Assembly: GCF_000246855.1 (NCBI RefSeq)
Contig: NC_016609.1
Location: forward strand, 6,274,744 to 6,338,743
DNA length: 64,000 nucleotides
Source: Niastella koreensis GR20-10
GTDB taxonomy: Bacteria; Bacteroidota; Bacteroidia; Chitinophagales; Chitinophagaceae
Direction of reading: 5' to 3'
The notes under the pieces are model-generated. The model was given only the letters and a program-made list of their open reading frames with translations, searched no databases and was not told where the DNA came from. The position numbers and the translations under genes are program-made. Shown in pieces: positions 25,976 to 36,600 of the stretch (position 1 is its first letter; each line of letters opens with the position of its first letter).

Positions 25976-26572
25976 ATGGGCTTTAAAAAAATAGAACAAT
26001 ACGACGAGAAAATAATGCCGGGGCTTATTCACCACTACTCCGAATCACTGAAACTGCTGGGCGAGGATCCGCAACGGGAAGGGTTGGAGAAAACACCGGA
26101 ACGCGTTGCCAAAGCCATGCAGTACATGATGCAGGGTTACGATCAGGATGCCAGGGCTATTTTAAATTCAGCCAAGTTTAAAGAACCTGTCAGTGAAATG
26201 ATCCTGGTAAAAGATATTGAGTTGTACAGTATGTGCGAGCATCATATGCTGCCCTTCTTCGGCAAAGCACATATTGCCTATATTCCTAATGGATATATTA
26301 CCGGTCTTAGCAAACTGGCCCGGGTGGTTGATGTATACGCCCGCCGTTTACAGGTACAGGAACGCCTTACCACCCAAATACTGGATGCCATTAAAGAAAC
26401 TTTGAATCCACTGGGCGTGGCCGTGGTTATTGAAGCCAAACACCTTTGTATGATGATGCGCGGGGTGCAAAAACAAAATTCAGTTACCACAACATCGGCT
26501 TTCTGGGGTGAGTTTGAGAAGAACGAGACCCGTAGCGAGTTTACCAAGTTAATATCCAGCAGATTGCATTGA
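25976..26572 (+). CDS. folE: GTP cyclohydrolase I
   Basis: FolE turns GTP into 7,8-dihydroneopterin triphosphate, the substrate of the two upstream enzymes and of folate synthesis. The motifs are all there: [14 protein letters not shown], zinc-binding [37 protein letters not shown], and [11 protein letters not shown] with the second zinc Cys. Length 198 residues is usual. It is the last gene of the pterin cluster; a hairpin at 26581-26626 follows. Confidence 0.96.
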   Translation: MGFKKIEQYDEKIMPGLIHHYSESLKLLGEDPQREGLEKTPERVAKAMQYMMQGYDQDARAILNSAKFKEPVSEMILVKDIELYSMCEHHMLPFFGKAHIAYIPNGYITGLSKLARVVDVYARRLQVQERLTTQILDAIKETLNPLGVAVVIEAKHLCMMMRGVQKQNSVTTTSAFWGEFEKNETRSEFTKLISSRLH

Positions 26573-26580
26573 TTTTACAA

Positions 26581-26626
26581 GTTAACAGGTTGACGGGTTA
26601 ATAGGTTAACTTGTCAACCTGTTAAC
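26581..26626 (+). terminator. Inverted-repeat word array after folE
   Basis: GTTAACAGGTTGAC (26581-26594) has an exact reverse complement at 26613-26626; the loop itself contains further gttaatagg words. It begins 9 bases after the folE stop. No T tract follows, so termination is inferred from position. Confidence 0.5.
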
Positions 26627-26694
26627 TCTTTCAACCTGCTTTTATATATCCCCTCAGCCATTCCTTTTTTGGGAATCTTCAAAAAGATAACATC

Positions 26695-26702
26695 TAAATT
26701 TG
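26695..26702 (+). promoter_or_regulatory. Candidate -7 element upstream of fabD
   Basis: TAAATTTG, an exact TAnnTTTG match, 90 bases before the fabD ATG, with a TTTG at 26668-26671 as a possible -33 box. Confidence 0.3.
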
Positions 26703-26792
26703 TATATATCATTTCTTACCCCACTTCCGACTTCTTTTTTGGATAGTTAAAACCTTTGTGGCATTTTTGTTTTTTAAACCCCTTTTTACATT

Positions 26793-27683
26793 ATGACACA
26801 TGCGTTTGTGTTCCCGGGACAGGGCTCCCAGTTTCCGGGGATGGGAAAAGACCATTATGAAAACAGCGCTTTTGCGAAAAGATTATTTGAACAGGCGAAT
26901 GAGATCGTGGGGTTTCGTATTTCCGATATCATGTTTAACGGCACTGAAGAAGATCTGAAACAAACCAGGGTAACACAGCCCGCCATTTTTCTTCATTCTG
27001 TTATAGCCTTTAAAAGTATTGATAATGCCCGCCCCGAAATGGTGGCAGGCCATTCACTGGGTGAGTTTTCAGCATTAGTGGCTAATGGCGTTCTGAGCTT
27101 TGAAGATGGATTAAAATTAGTAAGCATCCGGGCACAGGCCATGCAAATAGCCTGCGAGTCAAATCCTTCCACCATGGCGGCCGTTCTGGGTCTCGATGAT
27201 GCCAAAGTAGAAGAAATTTGCGCCCTGGTTCAGGAAGAAACCGATGAAGTGGTAGTACCGGCTAATTATAATTGCCCCGGACAGTTGGTTATAAGCGGAA
27301 GCATTAAAGGTATTGAAGTGGCTATTGAACGCCTGAAGGCTGCCGGCGCTAAACGCGCCCTGGTATTGCCAGTAAGCGGCGCTTTCCACTCCCCTTTAAT
27401 GGAGCCAGCTAAAGCCGAATTGTCGAAAGCAATTGAAGCAATCACCTTCTATCATCCTAATTGTCCTGTTTATCAAAACGTTGTGGCGAAAGCAGTAGGC
27501 AATAAAGAAGATATTAAACAAAACCTGATCGATCAGCTCACCAGCGCGGTTAAATGGACCCAAAGCATTAAAACCATGATCACTGATGGGGGCGACCATT
27601 TCACTGAATGCGGTCCTGGTAAAGTATTACAAGGTTTGATCGGAAAGATCGACAAAAAAGTTACTACTGATGGCGTAAGCTAG
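26793..27683 (+). CDS. fabD: Malonyl-CoA:ACP transacylase
   Basis: FabD loads malonyl units on acyl carrier protein for fatty acid synthesis. It begins THAFVFPGQGSQFPGMG, the family signature; GHSLGE holds the nucleophile Ser88, QPAIF lies before it, and GAFHSPLM gives the catalytic His. Length 296 residues is typical. fabH is at 31721 on the other strand, not in an operon with it. A bidirectional terminator separates it from the convergent peptidase gene. Confidence 0.96.
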   Translation: MTHAFVFPGQGSQFPGMGKDHYENSAFAKRLFEQANEIVGFRISDIMFNGTEEDLKQTRVTQPAIFLHSVIAFKSIDNARPEMVAGHSLGEFSALVANGVLSFEDGLKLVSIRAQAMQIACESNPSTMAAVLGLDDAKVEEICALVQEETDEVVVPANYNCPGQLVISGSIKGIEVAIERLKAAGAKRALVLPVSGAFHSPLMEPAKAELSKAIEAITFYHPNCPVYQNVVAKAVGNKEDIKQNLIDQLTSAVKWTQSIKTMITDGGDHFTECGPGKVLQGLIGKIDKKVTTDGVS

Positions 27684-27754
27684 AAGAAGGCAACGAGGCA
27701 ACCGCCATCGAGGCAACGAGTAACAGCCTGACAGATAGTTACCCCCTAAACAAA

Positions 27755-27791
27755 CAAAAGTGGATCACCTATAACAGATGATCCACTTTTG
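27755..27791. terminator. Bidirectional terminator between fabD and the S41 peptidase gene
   Basis: CAAAAGTGGATCA (27755-27767) pairs exactly with TGATCCACTTTTG (27779-27791), so the stem is bordered by A on one side and T on the other for use on both strands. Flanking aaggcaacgaggcaaccg words (27686-27715) and ttgttgccttgagg (27811-27824) form an outer inverted pair. Confidence 0.8.
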
Positions 27792-27827
27792 TATTTATAA
27801 TTGTATTTAACTTGTTGCCTTGAGGCC

Positions 27828-29138
27828 TTATCGGAGCATCCCTTTAAACTTAGTTTTTCCCAGCGCCGCATTACTAAACAACACTTCTTCGGTTAAACCG
27901 AGGCGTTGTTGCGGGGTAACAGCCATGCGGGCGTAAGAACCGCTGCTGATAAAATGCAACACCGCGTTCAAACACTCTTCGCTGCCATCGCCCCAGTCCT
28001 TATCGAGGCCGTCAACCACCTGGTGGTCAAGGGCTAACCCGTTGAAATAATTTCCCTCGCCCAGTTTATTTACTGTACGGAACGACACCGGGAAAATATA
28101 CCAGTCAAATACCGGTATAGGGTAAAAACCAACCGGTTTGCCATGGGTATGGGTGGGGCCAACCAGTTCTACATCCAGATACGGCTTTAAACTGTTTATC
28201 AACAGCTCACTGGCCGATGCCGTGTTCTGGCTTACTATAAAGAAAAGCCGGCTGAGATTGAGGCTGCCCTTTTTTGCAAAATTCTCCGTGGTATTGTACG
28301 CAATGTATTTGTCGTTAAACTCTTCGGTAAGCATTATCTGGTTGTTACCAGCTGCAGGCACCAGGTAATTGGCCAGCAGGTTCTGTACAGACACATAACC
28401 ACCGCCGTTATAACGCAGGTCAACTACAACATCCTGCACATGCTCACTGCCGAACTTATTAAAGATGCGTTCAAATTCATTACTGATCTCAATGGTGTCG
28501 CCCAGGAAAGAATTGAATACAAAATAGCCGGTTTTATTACCATTGCTGTTATAAACAGAATCGAACAACAGCGGATGTTCGCGGTAAGAAGAAGCTTTTA
28601 AAGTGATGGTGGTATCGGTATTATTGGGGCGGCCAAAAACAAATGTGCCGGCAGGGCTTTGGTATACAGCCCTTATGATATCATTGGAATTGGCAACCGT
28701 AAAATTGGAAACGCCGTTGATTTGTTTGATGTGCCAGCTGCGTTTGATGCCAGCTTTGCCCGAGGGTGATTCCCGTTCTACATACGATACGCGCAGATCG
28801 TCATCGGCATAGAAAAAAATGTTCATCCCAAAGTCACCGCCAATACCGGTGCTCAGCTTGTTCCAGTCAGATTGCAGCATGGCGAAACTCCACCTGTCAA
28901 CCGGCAGATTGAACCCCGGCTCTGAGCTGTAAGCCCTGATGCCTTCCATCACTGCATTGGGATCCGTGAACAGGTGGGGATCGAGTGAAGCAGGAATGTT
29001 GTTATGCCACAGATAAATATCACGTGCGTAGTTAACAGTGGTATCAACTTTGACCTCACTGCTAATTACGTCATGATTTTTTCTGCAGCTCGCCAGTGTA
29101 ATCCCGGCTATGATAGCGCCTGCTACGATCGTTTTCAT
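27828..29138 (-). CDS. S41-family (C-terminal processing) peptidase lipoprotein
   Basis: A lipoprotein signal MKTIVAGAIIAGITLASC leads to a Bacteroidota-type S41 peptidase. A PDZ-like segment covers residues 110-190 (VERESPSGKAGIKRSWHIKQING). The peptidase core has VVVDLRYNGGGYVSVQNLLANYL and the serine loop VSQNTASASELL (SAS at 308-310). The family cleaves proteins near the C terminus in the periplasm or at the surface. It is a single gene, convergent with fabD. The substrate is unknown. Confidence 0.88.
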   Translation of the reverse strand: MKTIVAGAIIAGITLASCRKNHDVISSEVKVDTTVNYARDIYLWHNNIPASLDPHLFTDPNAVMEGIRAYSSEPGFNLPVDRWSFAMLQSDWNKLSTGIGGDFGMNIFFYADDDLRVSYVERESPSGKAGIKRSWHIKQINGVSNFTVANSNDIIRAVYQSPAGTFVFGRPNNTDTTITLKASSYREHPLLFDSVYNSNGNKTGYFVFNSFLGDTIEISNEFERIFNKFGSEHVQDVVVDLRYNGGGYVSVQNLLANYLVPAAGNNQIMLTEEFNDKYIAYNTTENFAKKGSLNLSRLFFIVSQNTASASELLINSLKPYLDVELVGPTHTHGKPVGFYPIPVFDWYIFPVSFRTVNKLGEGNYFNGLALDHQVVDGLDKDWGDGSEECLNAVLHFISSGSYARMAVTPQQRLGLTEEVLFSNAALGKTKFKGMLR

Positions 29139-29276
29139 AAAATGAAACTGAACTTTTTCTATGTGACCTAAACAGGAATAATTCTTACTTAAATATAAAT
29201 TGAAAGTAACTCACAAATCATAGGAGGGATATTAATCAGAATACTTTAACAAGTTACAAATAATTAAGGAAAAAGT

Positions 29277-29726
29277 TTAAACCGGAATGCTGCAGTTGAT
29301 CCATTCGGGGTCAAAATGCGCTTTGTATTTTTTGTAGAAATTAATGGCCGGTTCGTTCCATTCCAGTACCTGCCATACTATTCCGTTGAATTGTTTTTCT
29401 TTTGCCTCCACAATCAATTGATCGAACAGTTTTTTGCCCAGGCCCTGCCCCCGCATTTTCTCGGTAACGATCAGGTCTTCCAGGTACATCCGCTGCCCCT
29501 TCCAGGTGCTGTACCGGATGTAATACATAGCAAAACCTTCTACCTGTCCGTCAACTTCGGCAACCAGGGCCCACCAAACGGGCTGTTTGCCAAAACCACT
29601 TTCCACAAAATGTTCCATGGTAACGGTCACCTCCTGCGGTGCTTTTTCATATTCCGCCAACTCGCGGATCAGTTCCAGTAACCGGGCACAATCTTCTTTT
29701 ACTGCATGACGAATTCTTATTTCCAT
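29277..29726 (-). CDS. GNAT N-acetyltransferase (diamine acetyltransferase-like)
   Basis: The 149-residue protein has the acetyl-CoA loop MRGQGLGKKLF, the preceding strand YLEDLIVTEK, and C-terminal WNEPAINFYKKY with WINCSI. This layout matches the spermidine/spermine acetyltransferase-like branch of GNAT, but the amine substrate cannot be read from sequence. The gene lies downstream of nothing on its strand except the D-aminoacylase-like gene's promoter side and ends in an AT-rich spacer. Confidence 0.85.
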   Translation of the reverse strand: MEIRIRHAVKEDCARLLELIRELAEYEKAPQEVTVTMEHFVESGFGKQPVWWALVAEVDGQVEGFAMYYIRYSTWKGQRMYLEDLIVTEKMRGQGLGKKLFDQLIVEAKEKQFNGIVWQVLEWNEPAINFYKKYKAHFDPEWINCSIPV

Positions 29727-29770
29727 GTTTGTTTTGTAAGTATTATAAATTATTTCAAATTAACTATCAG

Positions 29771-31474
29771 TTACCGGTCGCCGGTTACCGGTAACTGGGA
29801 ACCGGGACCTTTTACAAAACGGCCGGGTTTGGCGCCGGTGTGTTCGCCATCTTTTAAAACAGGCACCCCATTCACCAGCACATGCACCATGCCGGTGGCA
29901 AACTGGTGCGGTTTGTCGTACGTGGCGTGGTCCTGGATGGCGGCCGGGTCAAAAATAACCACATCGGCATAGTTACCGGCTTTCAGTTCACCCCGTTTTT
30001 CAATACGTAAATTAGTGGCCGGCAACTTACTCAGTTTACGAATGGCTTCTGCCAGTGATAACACTTTTTCATCCCGCACATATTTACCCAGCAACCGCGC
30101 TACATTTCCATACGCCCGGGGATGACAATTAAACTGCAGAAAAACGCCATCGGGTGTGTAGGAGCCTTCATCGGAACCAAAACTTACCCAGGGCAGTTGT
30201 TGTTCCTTCTTAACGTTCTCTTCATCCATTAAAAAATAAATGGATGCAATATTAGAGCTGTCCTGCACAAGCAGGTCCATTACCGTTTCTTCCGGTGAAG
30301 TATGGCGTATAGCGGCGATCGCAGCCAGTGATTTGCCGGTGTATTTTTTCAGGCTGTCCTGCCTGAACCCTACTAACAGGATCTGATCGGGTGAACCGGC
30401 TGCTACATAAAAGTTCTCCCATTTATCTGTAGGCGTAACCATATCGCGGATGGTTTGTTTGCGAATGGCGGGGTCCTGCAAACGCTCGCGTAATTTTCCA
30501 AAGCCACCATCCTGTAAAGTGGGCGGCAGTGTAGCGGCCAACCCGGTTCCGCCAGCCAGGTAATTATACATGTCTGCCGTAATATTCACCCCTTCGGCGC
30601 GGGCCCGCTCAATACGCCGGATCACGCTGTCCATTTTGCTCCAGTTGCTTTTACCTGCAGCTTTCAGGTGATATATTTCGGCATGGATGTGTGCGCGTTT
30701 GGCAATGGTTATCAGTTCTTCCACGGCCTCGTGCAACTGCGTGCCTTCACTCCGGATATGGGAAATATAAGAACCGCCATAGCGGGATGCTTCATCGCAC
30801 AGGGCCACCAGTTCATCGGTTTTGGCAAAAAAGGCGGGCGGGTATATAAGGGAAGAACCAACACCCAGCGCGCCTTCCTTCATAGACTGCGCCACCAGTT
30901 GCCGCATGCTTTCCAGTTCGGCAGGAGTAGGATCGCGGTTATCTTCACCTATTATATAACGGCGAAGCGTGGTGGCGCCCACAAAGGAGGCCACGTTGCA
31001 CGAAACGCCTTTGTGTTGTAAAAATTCCAGGTATTCGCCCAGGCTTGTCCAGGCAACCTTGTATTTGACAGCGGTTTGAGCCTGTTCCATTTCTTTTGCC
31101 ATGGCAGGTGACAGCGGGCCCATGCTTTCCCCCTCGCCCATCACTTCCAGCGTTACGCCCTGCCTGATATCGCTTTGTGAACGGCCATCCTGGATCAATG
31201 ATTCATTGGCCCAGCTAAGCATATTGATGAAACCGGGCGCTACGGCCAGGCCTTTTGCATCAATTACCTGGCGCGAATGGGCGTCACTGAGGTTACCGAT
31301 AAACGCAATGGTATCGGCATTAACAGCTATATCGCCCGTATAAGGTTGTTTGCCATTGCCATCGTAGATGGTGCCGTTACGGATAATAAGGTCGTACTTA
31401 TTGGCTTCTGATAGTTTACAGGACTCACCAATAATAACTATGCATAGTGCTGTTAACCAGGGGTAGTGTTTCAT
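29771..31474 (-). CDS. D-aminoacylase/N-acyl-D-amino-acid deacylase-like amidohydrolase, exported
   Basis: I start at the ATG at 31474 (MKHYPWLTALCIVIIGESC), an export signal, perhaps a loose lipobox; an earlier start would translate repeat words. The amidohydrolase fold begins YDLIIRNGTIYDGNG and has SHIRSEG, AEIYHLKAAGK and a late SFGSDEGSYTPDG. The usual metal-binding HxH after APGFI is missing: the site reads GFINMLSWANESLI. Later His ligands are kept, as in a known subgroup of this family. The last residues (GSQLPVTGDR) are encoded by a gttaccggt word repeat. The substrate may be N-acyl-D-amino acids or a relative. Confidence 0.82.
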   Translation of the reverse strand: MKHYPWLTALCIVIIGESCKLSEANKYDLIIRNGTIYDGNGKQPYTGDIAVNADTIAFIGNLSDAHSRQVIDAKGLAVAPGFINMLSWANESLIQDGRSQSDIRQGVTLEVMGEGESMGPLSPAMAKEMEQAQTAVKYKVAWTSLGEYLEFLQHKGVSCNVASFVGATTLRRYIIGEDNRDPTPAELESMRQLVAQSMKEGALGVGSSLIYPPAFFAKTDELVALCDEASRYGGSYISHIRSEGTQLHEAVEELITIAKRAHIHAEIYHLKAAGKSNWSKMDSVIRRIERARAEGVNITADMYNYLAGGTGLAATLPPTLQDGGFGKLRERLQDPAIRKQTIRDMVTPTDKWENFYVAAGSPDQILLVGFRQDSLKKYTGKSLAAIAAIRHTSPEETVMDLLVQDSSNIASIYFLMDEENVKKEQQLPWVSFGSDEGSYTPDGVFLQFNCHPRAYGNVARLLGKYVRDEKVLSLAEAIRKLSKLPATNLRIEKRGELKAGNYADVVIFDPAAIQDHATYDKPHQFATGMVHVLVNGVPVLKDGEHTGAKPGRFVKGPGSQLPVTGDR

Positions 31475-31720
31475 ATAGTGAAGTTGCAGGTTACAGGTTC
31501 CAGGTTTCAGGGGGTAAGGCATAAACAGCGAATCGGTAATAAGGGCCATGCAACCTGTAACTTGTAACAGGTAACGCCTGTTTTGCCAGCGAGGTAAAGC
31601 CTGTATATGGATATTGTTCGTTAGCCATTGTTTAAAAATATTGAATATCAAATGAAAAATGTTGAATATAGAAGTAAAAATTACTTCTACATTCAACATT
31701 CAATACTCAAATTCAATATT
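31475..31720. repeat. Two word arrays upstream of the amidohydrolase
   Basis: GTTGCAGGTTACAGG (about 31485) faces CAACCTGTAACTTGTAAC (about 31552) as an imperfect inverted pair, and attcaacattcaatactcaa words fill 31628-31720 with a gaagtaaaaattacttc hairpin in the middle. No gene is seen. Confidence 0.6.
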
Positions 31721-32710
31721 TTAATATCCCCACTTAATCAGCGTGGCGCCCCAGGTAAAGCCCCCGCCAAAAGCCGCAAGCACAATGTTGTCGCCTTTTT
31801 TCAGTTGACTTTCCCAGTCCCACAAACACAGCGGAATGGTGCCGGCTGTGGTATTGCCATAGCGTTGGATATTCAGCATTACTTTATCGTGGCTCAACCC
31901 AATACGGTCGGCCGTAGCATCGATGATGCGTTTGTTGGCCTGATGAGGTACCAGCCAGGCGATATCATCACCGGTGAGGTTATTTCTTTCCAGCAGTTCA
32001 GCGCTTACATCTGCCATGCCTTTTACGGCTGCCTTGAAAACGGGCTGTCCTTCCTGGTAAATGTAATGTTCTTTGTTGGCCACTGTTTCGGCAGTAGCCG
32101 GGCGTAGTGATCCGCCTGCTTTCATGTGCAGGTGCGGACAGCCGCCGCCATCGCTTCTGAGAATACTGTCCTGTACGCCATACCCTTCGGTATTGGCTTC
32201 CAGCAATACAGCCGCTCCGCCATCGCCAAAGATGATGCAGGTAGTACGATCGCTGTAATCTACAATGGAACTCATTTTATCGCCACCGGCCACAATCACT
32301 TTTTTATAACGGCCGCTTTCAATAAGGGCAGCACCGGTAGTAAGGGCATACAAAAAGCCGCTGCAGGCTGCCAGCAGGTCAAAGCCCCAGGCATTTTTCA
32401 GCCCGGCTTTATGGCATACCAGGTTAGCGGTTGAAGGAAATATCATATCTGGGGTAACCGTTCCCACTACCAGAGCGTCAATTTCCAGGGGGCTTATGCC
32501 TCTTTTTTTCAGGATCTGTTCAACAGCAGGAGTCAGGAGATCTGAAGTTCCTTTCTGTCCTTTCAAAATTCGTCTTTCTTCAATCCCGGTACGGCTCCGG
32601 ATCCATTCGTCGTTGGTATCTACTATTTTTTCTAAATCAGCATTAGTCAGCTTGTCTTCCGGAACAAAACCACCAACTGCTGTGATGGCGGCAGTAATTT
32701 TTTGCGTCAT
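31721..32710 (-). CDS. fabH: 3-oxoacyl-ACP synthase III
   Basis: FabH starts fatty acid synthesis by joining an acyl-CoA primer with malonyl-ACP. Start ATG at 32710 ([21 protein letters not shown]). [12 protein letters not shown], the catalytic Cys116 in LLAACSGF, His in [11 protein letters not shown] and Asn in [11 protein letters not shown] complete the triad. Length 329 residues. A TATCTTTG box lies 73 bases upstream. The usual plsX/rpmF neighbours are absent here. Confidence 0.95.
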   Translation of the reverse strand: MTQKITAAITAVGGFVPEDKLTNADLEKIVDTNDEWIRSRTGIEERRILKGQKGTSDLLTPAVEQILKKRGISPLEIDALVVGTVTPDMIFPSTANLVCHKAGLKNAWGFDLLAACSGFLYALTTGAALIESGRYKKVIVAGGDKMSSIVDYSDRTTCIIFGDGGAAVLLEANTEGYGVQDSILRSDGGGCPHLHMKAGGSLRPATAETVANKEHYIYQEGQPVFKAAVKGMADVSAELLERNNLTGDDIAWLVPHQANKRIIDATADRIGLSHDKVMLNIQRYGNTTAGTIPLCLWDWESQLKKGDNIVLAAFGGGFTWGATLIKWGY

Positions 32711-32782
32711 GCTACTTTTATACAAGTTTGATATTGAATTATTTTTAAGAACAAAGTCACTATCAATGAGTAAATAAGCTGG

Positions 32783-32790
32783 CAAAGATA
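32783..32790 (-). promoter_or_regulatory. -7 element of fabH
   Basis: TATCTTTG on the minus strand, a full TAnnTTTG match, about 72 bases before the fabH ATG. Confidence 0.45.
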
Positions 32791-33004
32791 GGGCAAAGCC
32801 AGTTATTCAGTTCACAGTTCAAAGTTCAGGGTTGAACGTTTGGAATGTCGATTACAGCTAGTACATTGCCGATTGCCTGCTGCAGACCGCCGATTCTGGC
32901 ATTATTTCTGACCTTACTATAACGTTCTCATTAACTAAAAGTTATATGAAAACCAGCCGAATTACGAAATCGGCACATTCAACAAACTATCAACCAGAAT
33001 CCGT
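32791..33004. other. Divergent fabH/ruvA spacer
   Basis: It holds a short word array at 32808-32838 (agttcacagttcaaagttcagggtt) and AT-rich DNA. No gene is seen. Confidence 0.5.
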
Positions 33005-33012
33005 TATTTTCG
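33005..33012 (+). promoter_or_regulatory. Candidate -7 element of ruvA, 4 bases from the ATG
   Basis: TATTTTCG differs from TAnnTTTG by one base and ends 4 bases before the ATG at 33017, which would give a leaderless mRNA. Confidence 0.4.
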
Positions 33013-33016
33013 CTCT

Positions 33017-33601
33017 ATGATCGCATTTGTAAGAGGACAGTTTGTTCTAAAAACACCAGCCGTTGTACACATCGAAGCCAACGGCGTGGGCTACGAGCTT
33101 CATATAAGTCTGAATACCTATTCACATATCCAGTCGCTCGACAAAGGACTGTTGTATACGCACTTGCACATTAAGGAAGATGCGCATACCCTCTATGGCT
33201 TCTTCGATGTGGCAGAAAAAGAGTTATTCCAGCAGCTCTTAAGCGTATCGGGCGTGGGAGCAGCTACCGCCCGCATGATGCTGTCTTCCCTGAAACCTGA
33301 AGAACTGTCGGCGGCTATTGTGCAGGGAAATACCAGATTACTGGAGTCAATTAAGGGTATCGGGAAGAAGTCGGCCGAACGTATCGTATTGGAACTGAAG
33401 GATAAACTCAGCAAATCCAAACCGGGTCTAAATATTTCACCTTTGATTAACAATACGCTGGAACAGGACGCGTTAAATGCCCTGATTGCACTGGGGATTG
33501 CCCGATCTTCGGCCGAACAGGCAGTACAACGCGTTGTAAAAGCGGAACCTTCTCTCAGTGCTGTTGAGGAAATAATTAAGAAAGCTCTAAAAACCATATA
33601 A
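33017..33601 (+). CDS. ruvA: Holliday junction DNA helicase subunit RuvA
   Basis: RuvA binds four-way junctions and loads RuvB for branch migration. The N-terminal OB fold starts MIAFVRGQFV and includes DAHTLYGFFDVAEKELFQQLLSVSGVGAATA; two helix-hairpin-helix motifs follow (SVSGVGAATA and SIKGIGKKSAERIV), then a RuvB-binding C-terminal domain (DALNALIALGIARSSAEQAV). Length 194 residues is typical. sprA begins 44 bases downstream on the same strand, a gene order seen in other gliding Bacteroidota. Confidence 0.96.
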   Translation: MIAFVRGQFVLKTPAVVHIEANGVGYELHISLNTYSHIQSLDKGLLYTHLHIKEDAHTLYGFFDVAEKELFQQLLSVSGVGAATARMMLSSLKPEELSAAIVQGNTRLLESIKGIGKKSAERIVLELKDKLSKSKPGLNISPLINNTLEQDALNALIALGIARSSAEQAVQRVVKAEPSLSAVEEIIKKALKTI

Positions 33602-33645
33602 GCCTATCGGACTGGAACTCTACCTAACTAATTCTTTAGAGAAGA

Positions 33646-36600
33646 TTGTTACGCTTATACAGAAACCGATTAACCATTGTGTTAATAGCTGCCTGTGTTG
33701 GTTTGAGTTCAACCGCAAGGGCTTTCTATGCCCCTTTCCAGGATACGAGCGGAAAGCAAACCCCGGCTACTGACACCCTGAAGTATCCCCTGCACGACCG
33801 GCGGGGCGACTACTTTACCTTTCCTCAGCGGAAATCCCTGGGCCTTAAAGACCCGGCAAACATCCAGGATTCCATAGTTTACGATCCCAAAACAAAACAG
33901 TACTACATCATTGAAAAGATAGGCGACTTCTATTACCGGAAGCCCACTTACCTCACTTTTGATGAGTTCATGAAATTGATGGCCAGTAAACAGGAAAGCG
34001 ATTACTTTAAGAAAAGATCTGATATCCTCAATTCGCTCAACCGCAAAATGCTGAAACCTAAAATGTCGATGACAGATAACCTGTTCAATCGCATTTTCGG
34101 GAATGGCAAAATTGAGATCAAACCCCAGGGTGAGGTGAACATCATTGCCGGTTATCAGGGTCAGAATATCAAGAACCCGGCCCTGCCCGAGCGGGCCCGC
34201 AGAAACGGGGGATTCGATTTTGACATGAACGCCAACCTTAGTGTAATCGGTAATATCGGCGACAAGCTGAAATTGCCCATCAGCTACAACACCCTGGCCA
34301 ACTTCGATTTCGACAACCAGCTAAAACTCGACTATACCGGTAACGAGGATGAGATCATAAAAAAGATAGAAGCTGGTAATATTTCGTTCTCATCAAAAGG
34401 AACCCTGATCCCCGGCGCCCAGCAATTGTTTGGGATAAAAACCCAGCTGCAGTTCGGGAAACTGTACATCACCGGTGTACTCGCCAACCAGCGATCGCAA
34501 AAACAATCGCTGGGATTACAGGGCGGATCGGCCAATACCTACTTTGAGTTCAAGGCCGATGATTATGAGGAGAACCGCCACTTCCTGTTAGCCCAGTACT
34601 TCCGCCAGAATTACAACAAAGCCATGTCCAAGTTGCCCATAGTAAGTTCGCAGGTGCAGATACTACGCGTGGAAGTTTGGGTAACCAACCGGAACGGGTC
34701 CACTACCGAAACAAGAGATGTGGTTGGTTTGATGGACCTTGGGGAGCCCAATCCCTTCTACCGGCCCGGCACCGGCAACCCGAATGCCCTGCCCAACAAC
34801 GATGCCAACCCACTTTTCCGCCAGATCATAAACGACCCCAGCAGCCGCAACTCATCGGCCATTACCAGCAAGTTGCAGTCCATGGGGTTGAGCCCGGTAC
34901 AGGACTTTGAAAAAACATTTGCGCGGAAGTTAGGACCAAGCGATTTCACCTTCAACCCACAGGTAGGTTATATCTCAGTTAACCAGCCATTGCAGCCAGA
35001 CGAGGTACTGGGCGTGGCTTATCAGTACACCTATAACGGTCACGTTTACCAGGTGGGGGAGTTTTCGCAGGATGTGCCACCCGATACCACGGTTAGCGGC
35101 GCCGGTACACAAAAAGTGTTGTTCCTGAAATTATTGAAAGCTACTTCACAACGTACCAACCTGCCCATCTGGGACCTGATGATGAAAAACGTGTACACCC
35201 TTAAAACAAAAGATGGCAGCTACCTCTCTGGTGTACAGGCAGCAGATTTTAAACTGAACGTTTTATACGAAGAACCAAGTTTAGGTCAGAAGCGCTTTTT
35301 ACCTGAAGGCGATCAACCCGGGGTGCCCTTGCTGACCCTGTTGAACCTGGACCGGTTAAATGCGCACAACGACCCCCTGCCCGATGGGGTGTTCGACTAC
35401 CTGGAAGGTTTTACCATTCAATCGCAGCAGGCGCGCATCATCTTTCCCTTTCTGGAACCCTTCGGGCGCGACCTCGATTCCGTAGCCTTCCGAAACAGTT
35501 CGTCCGACATAAAAGCCAAATACGAATACCTTCAACTCTACGATACCATTAAGGCAATAGCGCAAACCTATGCCAACCTCGACCGGTATGTGATCAGCGG
35601 TTATGCCAAGGGATCGAGCAATTCTGAAATTTCACTGGGCGCCTTTAACGTGCCGCAGGGTTCGGTAAGTGTAACTGCCGGCGGACAGGTGCTTGTGGAG
35701 AACGTGGATTATTCGGTTGACTACAACCTGGGTACGGTGAAGATCCTTAACCAGGCCATCCTGAACGCAGGCCTGCCCGTAAATGTGCAGTTTGAGAACA
35801 ATGCCGGGTATGGCATTCAGCAGCGAAACTTTATGGGATTGCGGCTCGACTATATGGCCAAACAAACCGCCCGGGAGCAGTTATCTATTGGCGCCTCGCT
35901 GGTACGGTTGGGGGAACGTCCCTTCTTTACCAAAACCAGTTACAATGAAGACCCCATTCGTAACACGATGTACGGGGTGGACTTCAACTACATGACGCAG
36001 GCACCGCGCCTTACCAGCTGGTTAGATAAACTGCCTTTTTACCATACCACCGAAATGAGTACCGTTACTGCATATGGTGAAGCGGCTTATCTGAAACCGG
36101 GTCACCCGCCACAAATTGGTAAGGGCAGTGAAAGCCAGGTATTCATCGATGACTTTGAAGGCGCGCGCAATGCCATTGACCTGCGTTTTCCATTGGTGAG
36201 CTGGGGCATTTCATCAACCCCCGCCGGTAACGGCCTGTTCCCCGAAGCTACTATGCGGGATACCGTGGACTATGGTTTCAACCGCGCCAAGCTGGCCTTT
36301 TATAATATTGAACCGGTATTGCAGGACAAAACAAGTCCCGACAACCCCATCAACAAACAGTTACTGAACGACCCGCGTGTTCGTTCGGTAAACGTGAAAG
36401 ATATTTACCCGCAAAAAACACCCGACCTGGGACAGGGAAGCCTGGTTACTTTCGATATGGCCTACTACCCTACGGAAAAAGGTCCTTATAACTACGATGC
36501 CCGTCCGGGTAGCGTTGATGCCAACGGCCGGTTATTAAATCCAAAAAAACGCTGGGGTGGTATCATGCGCGGACTTGACCAGGTTGATTTTGAAACCGGC

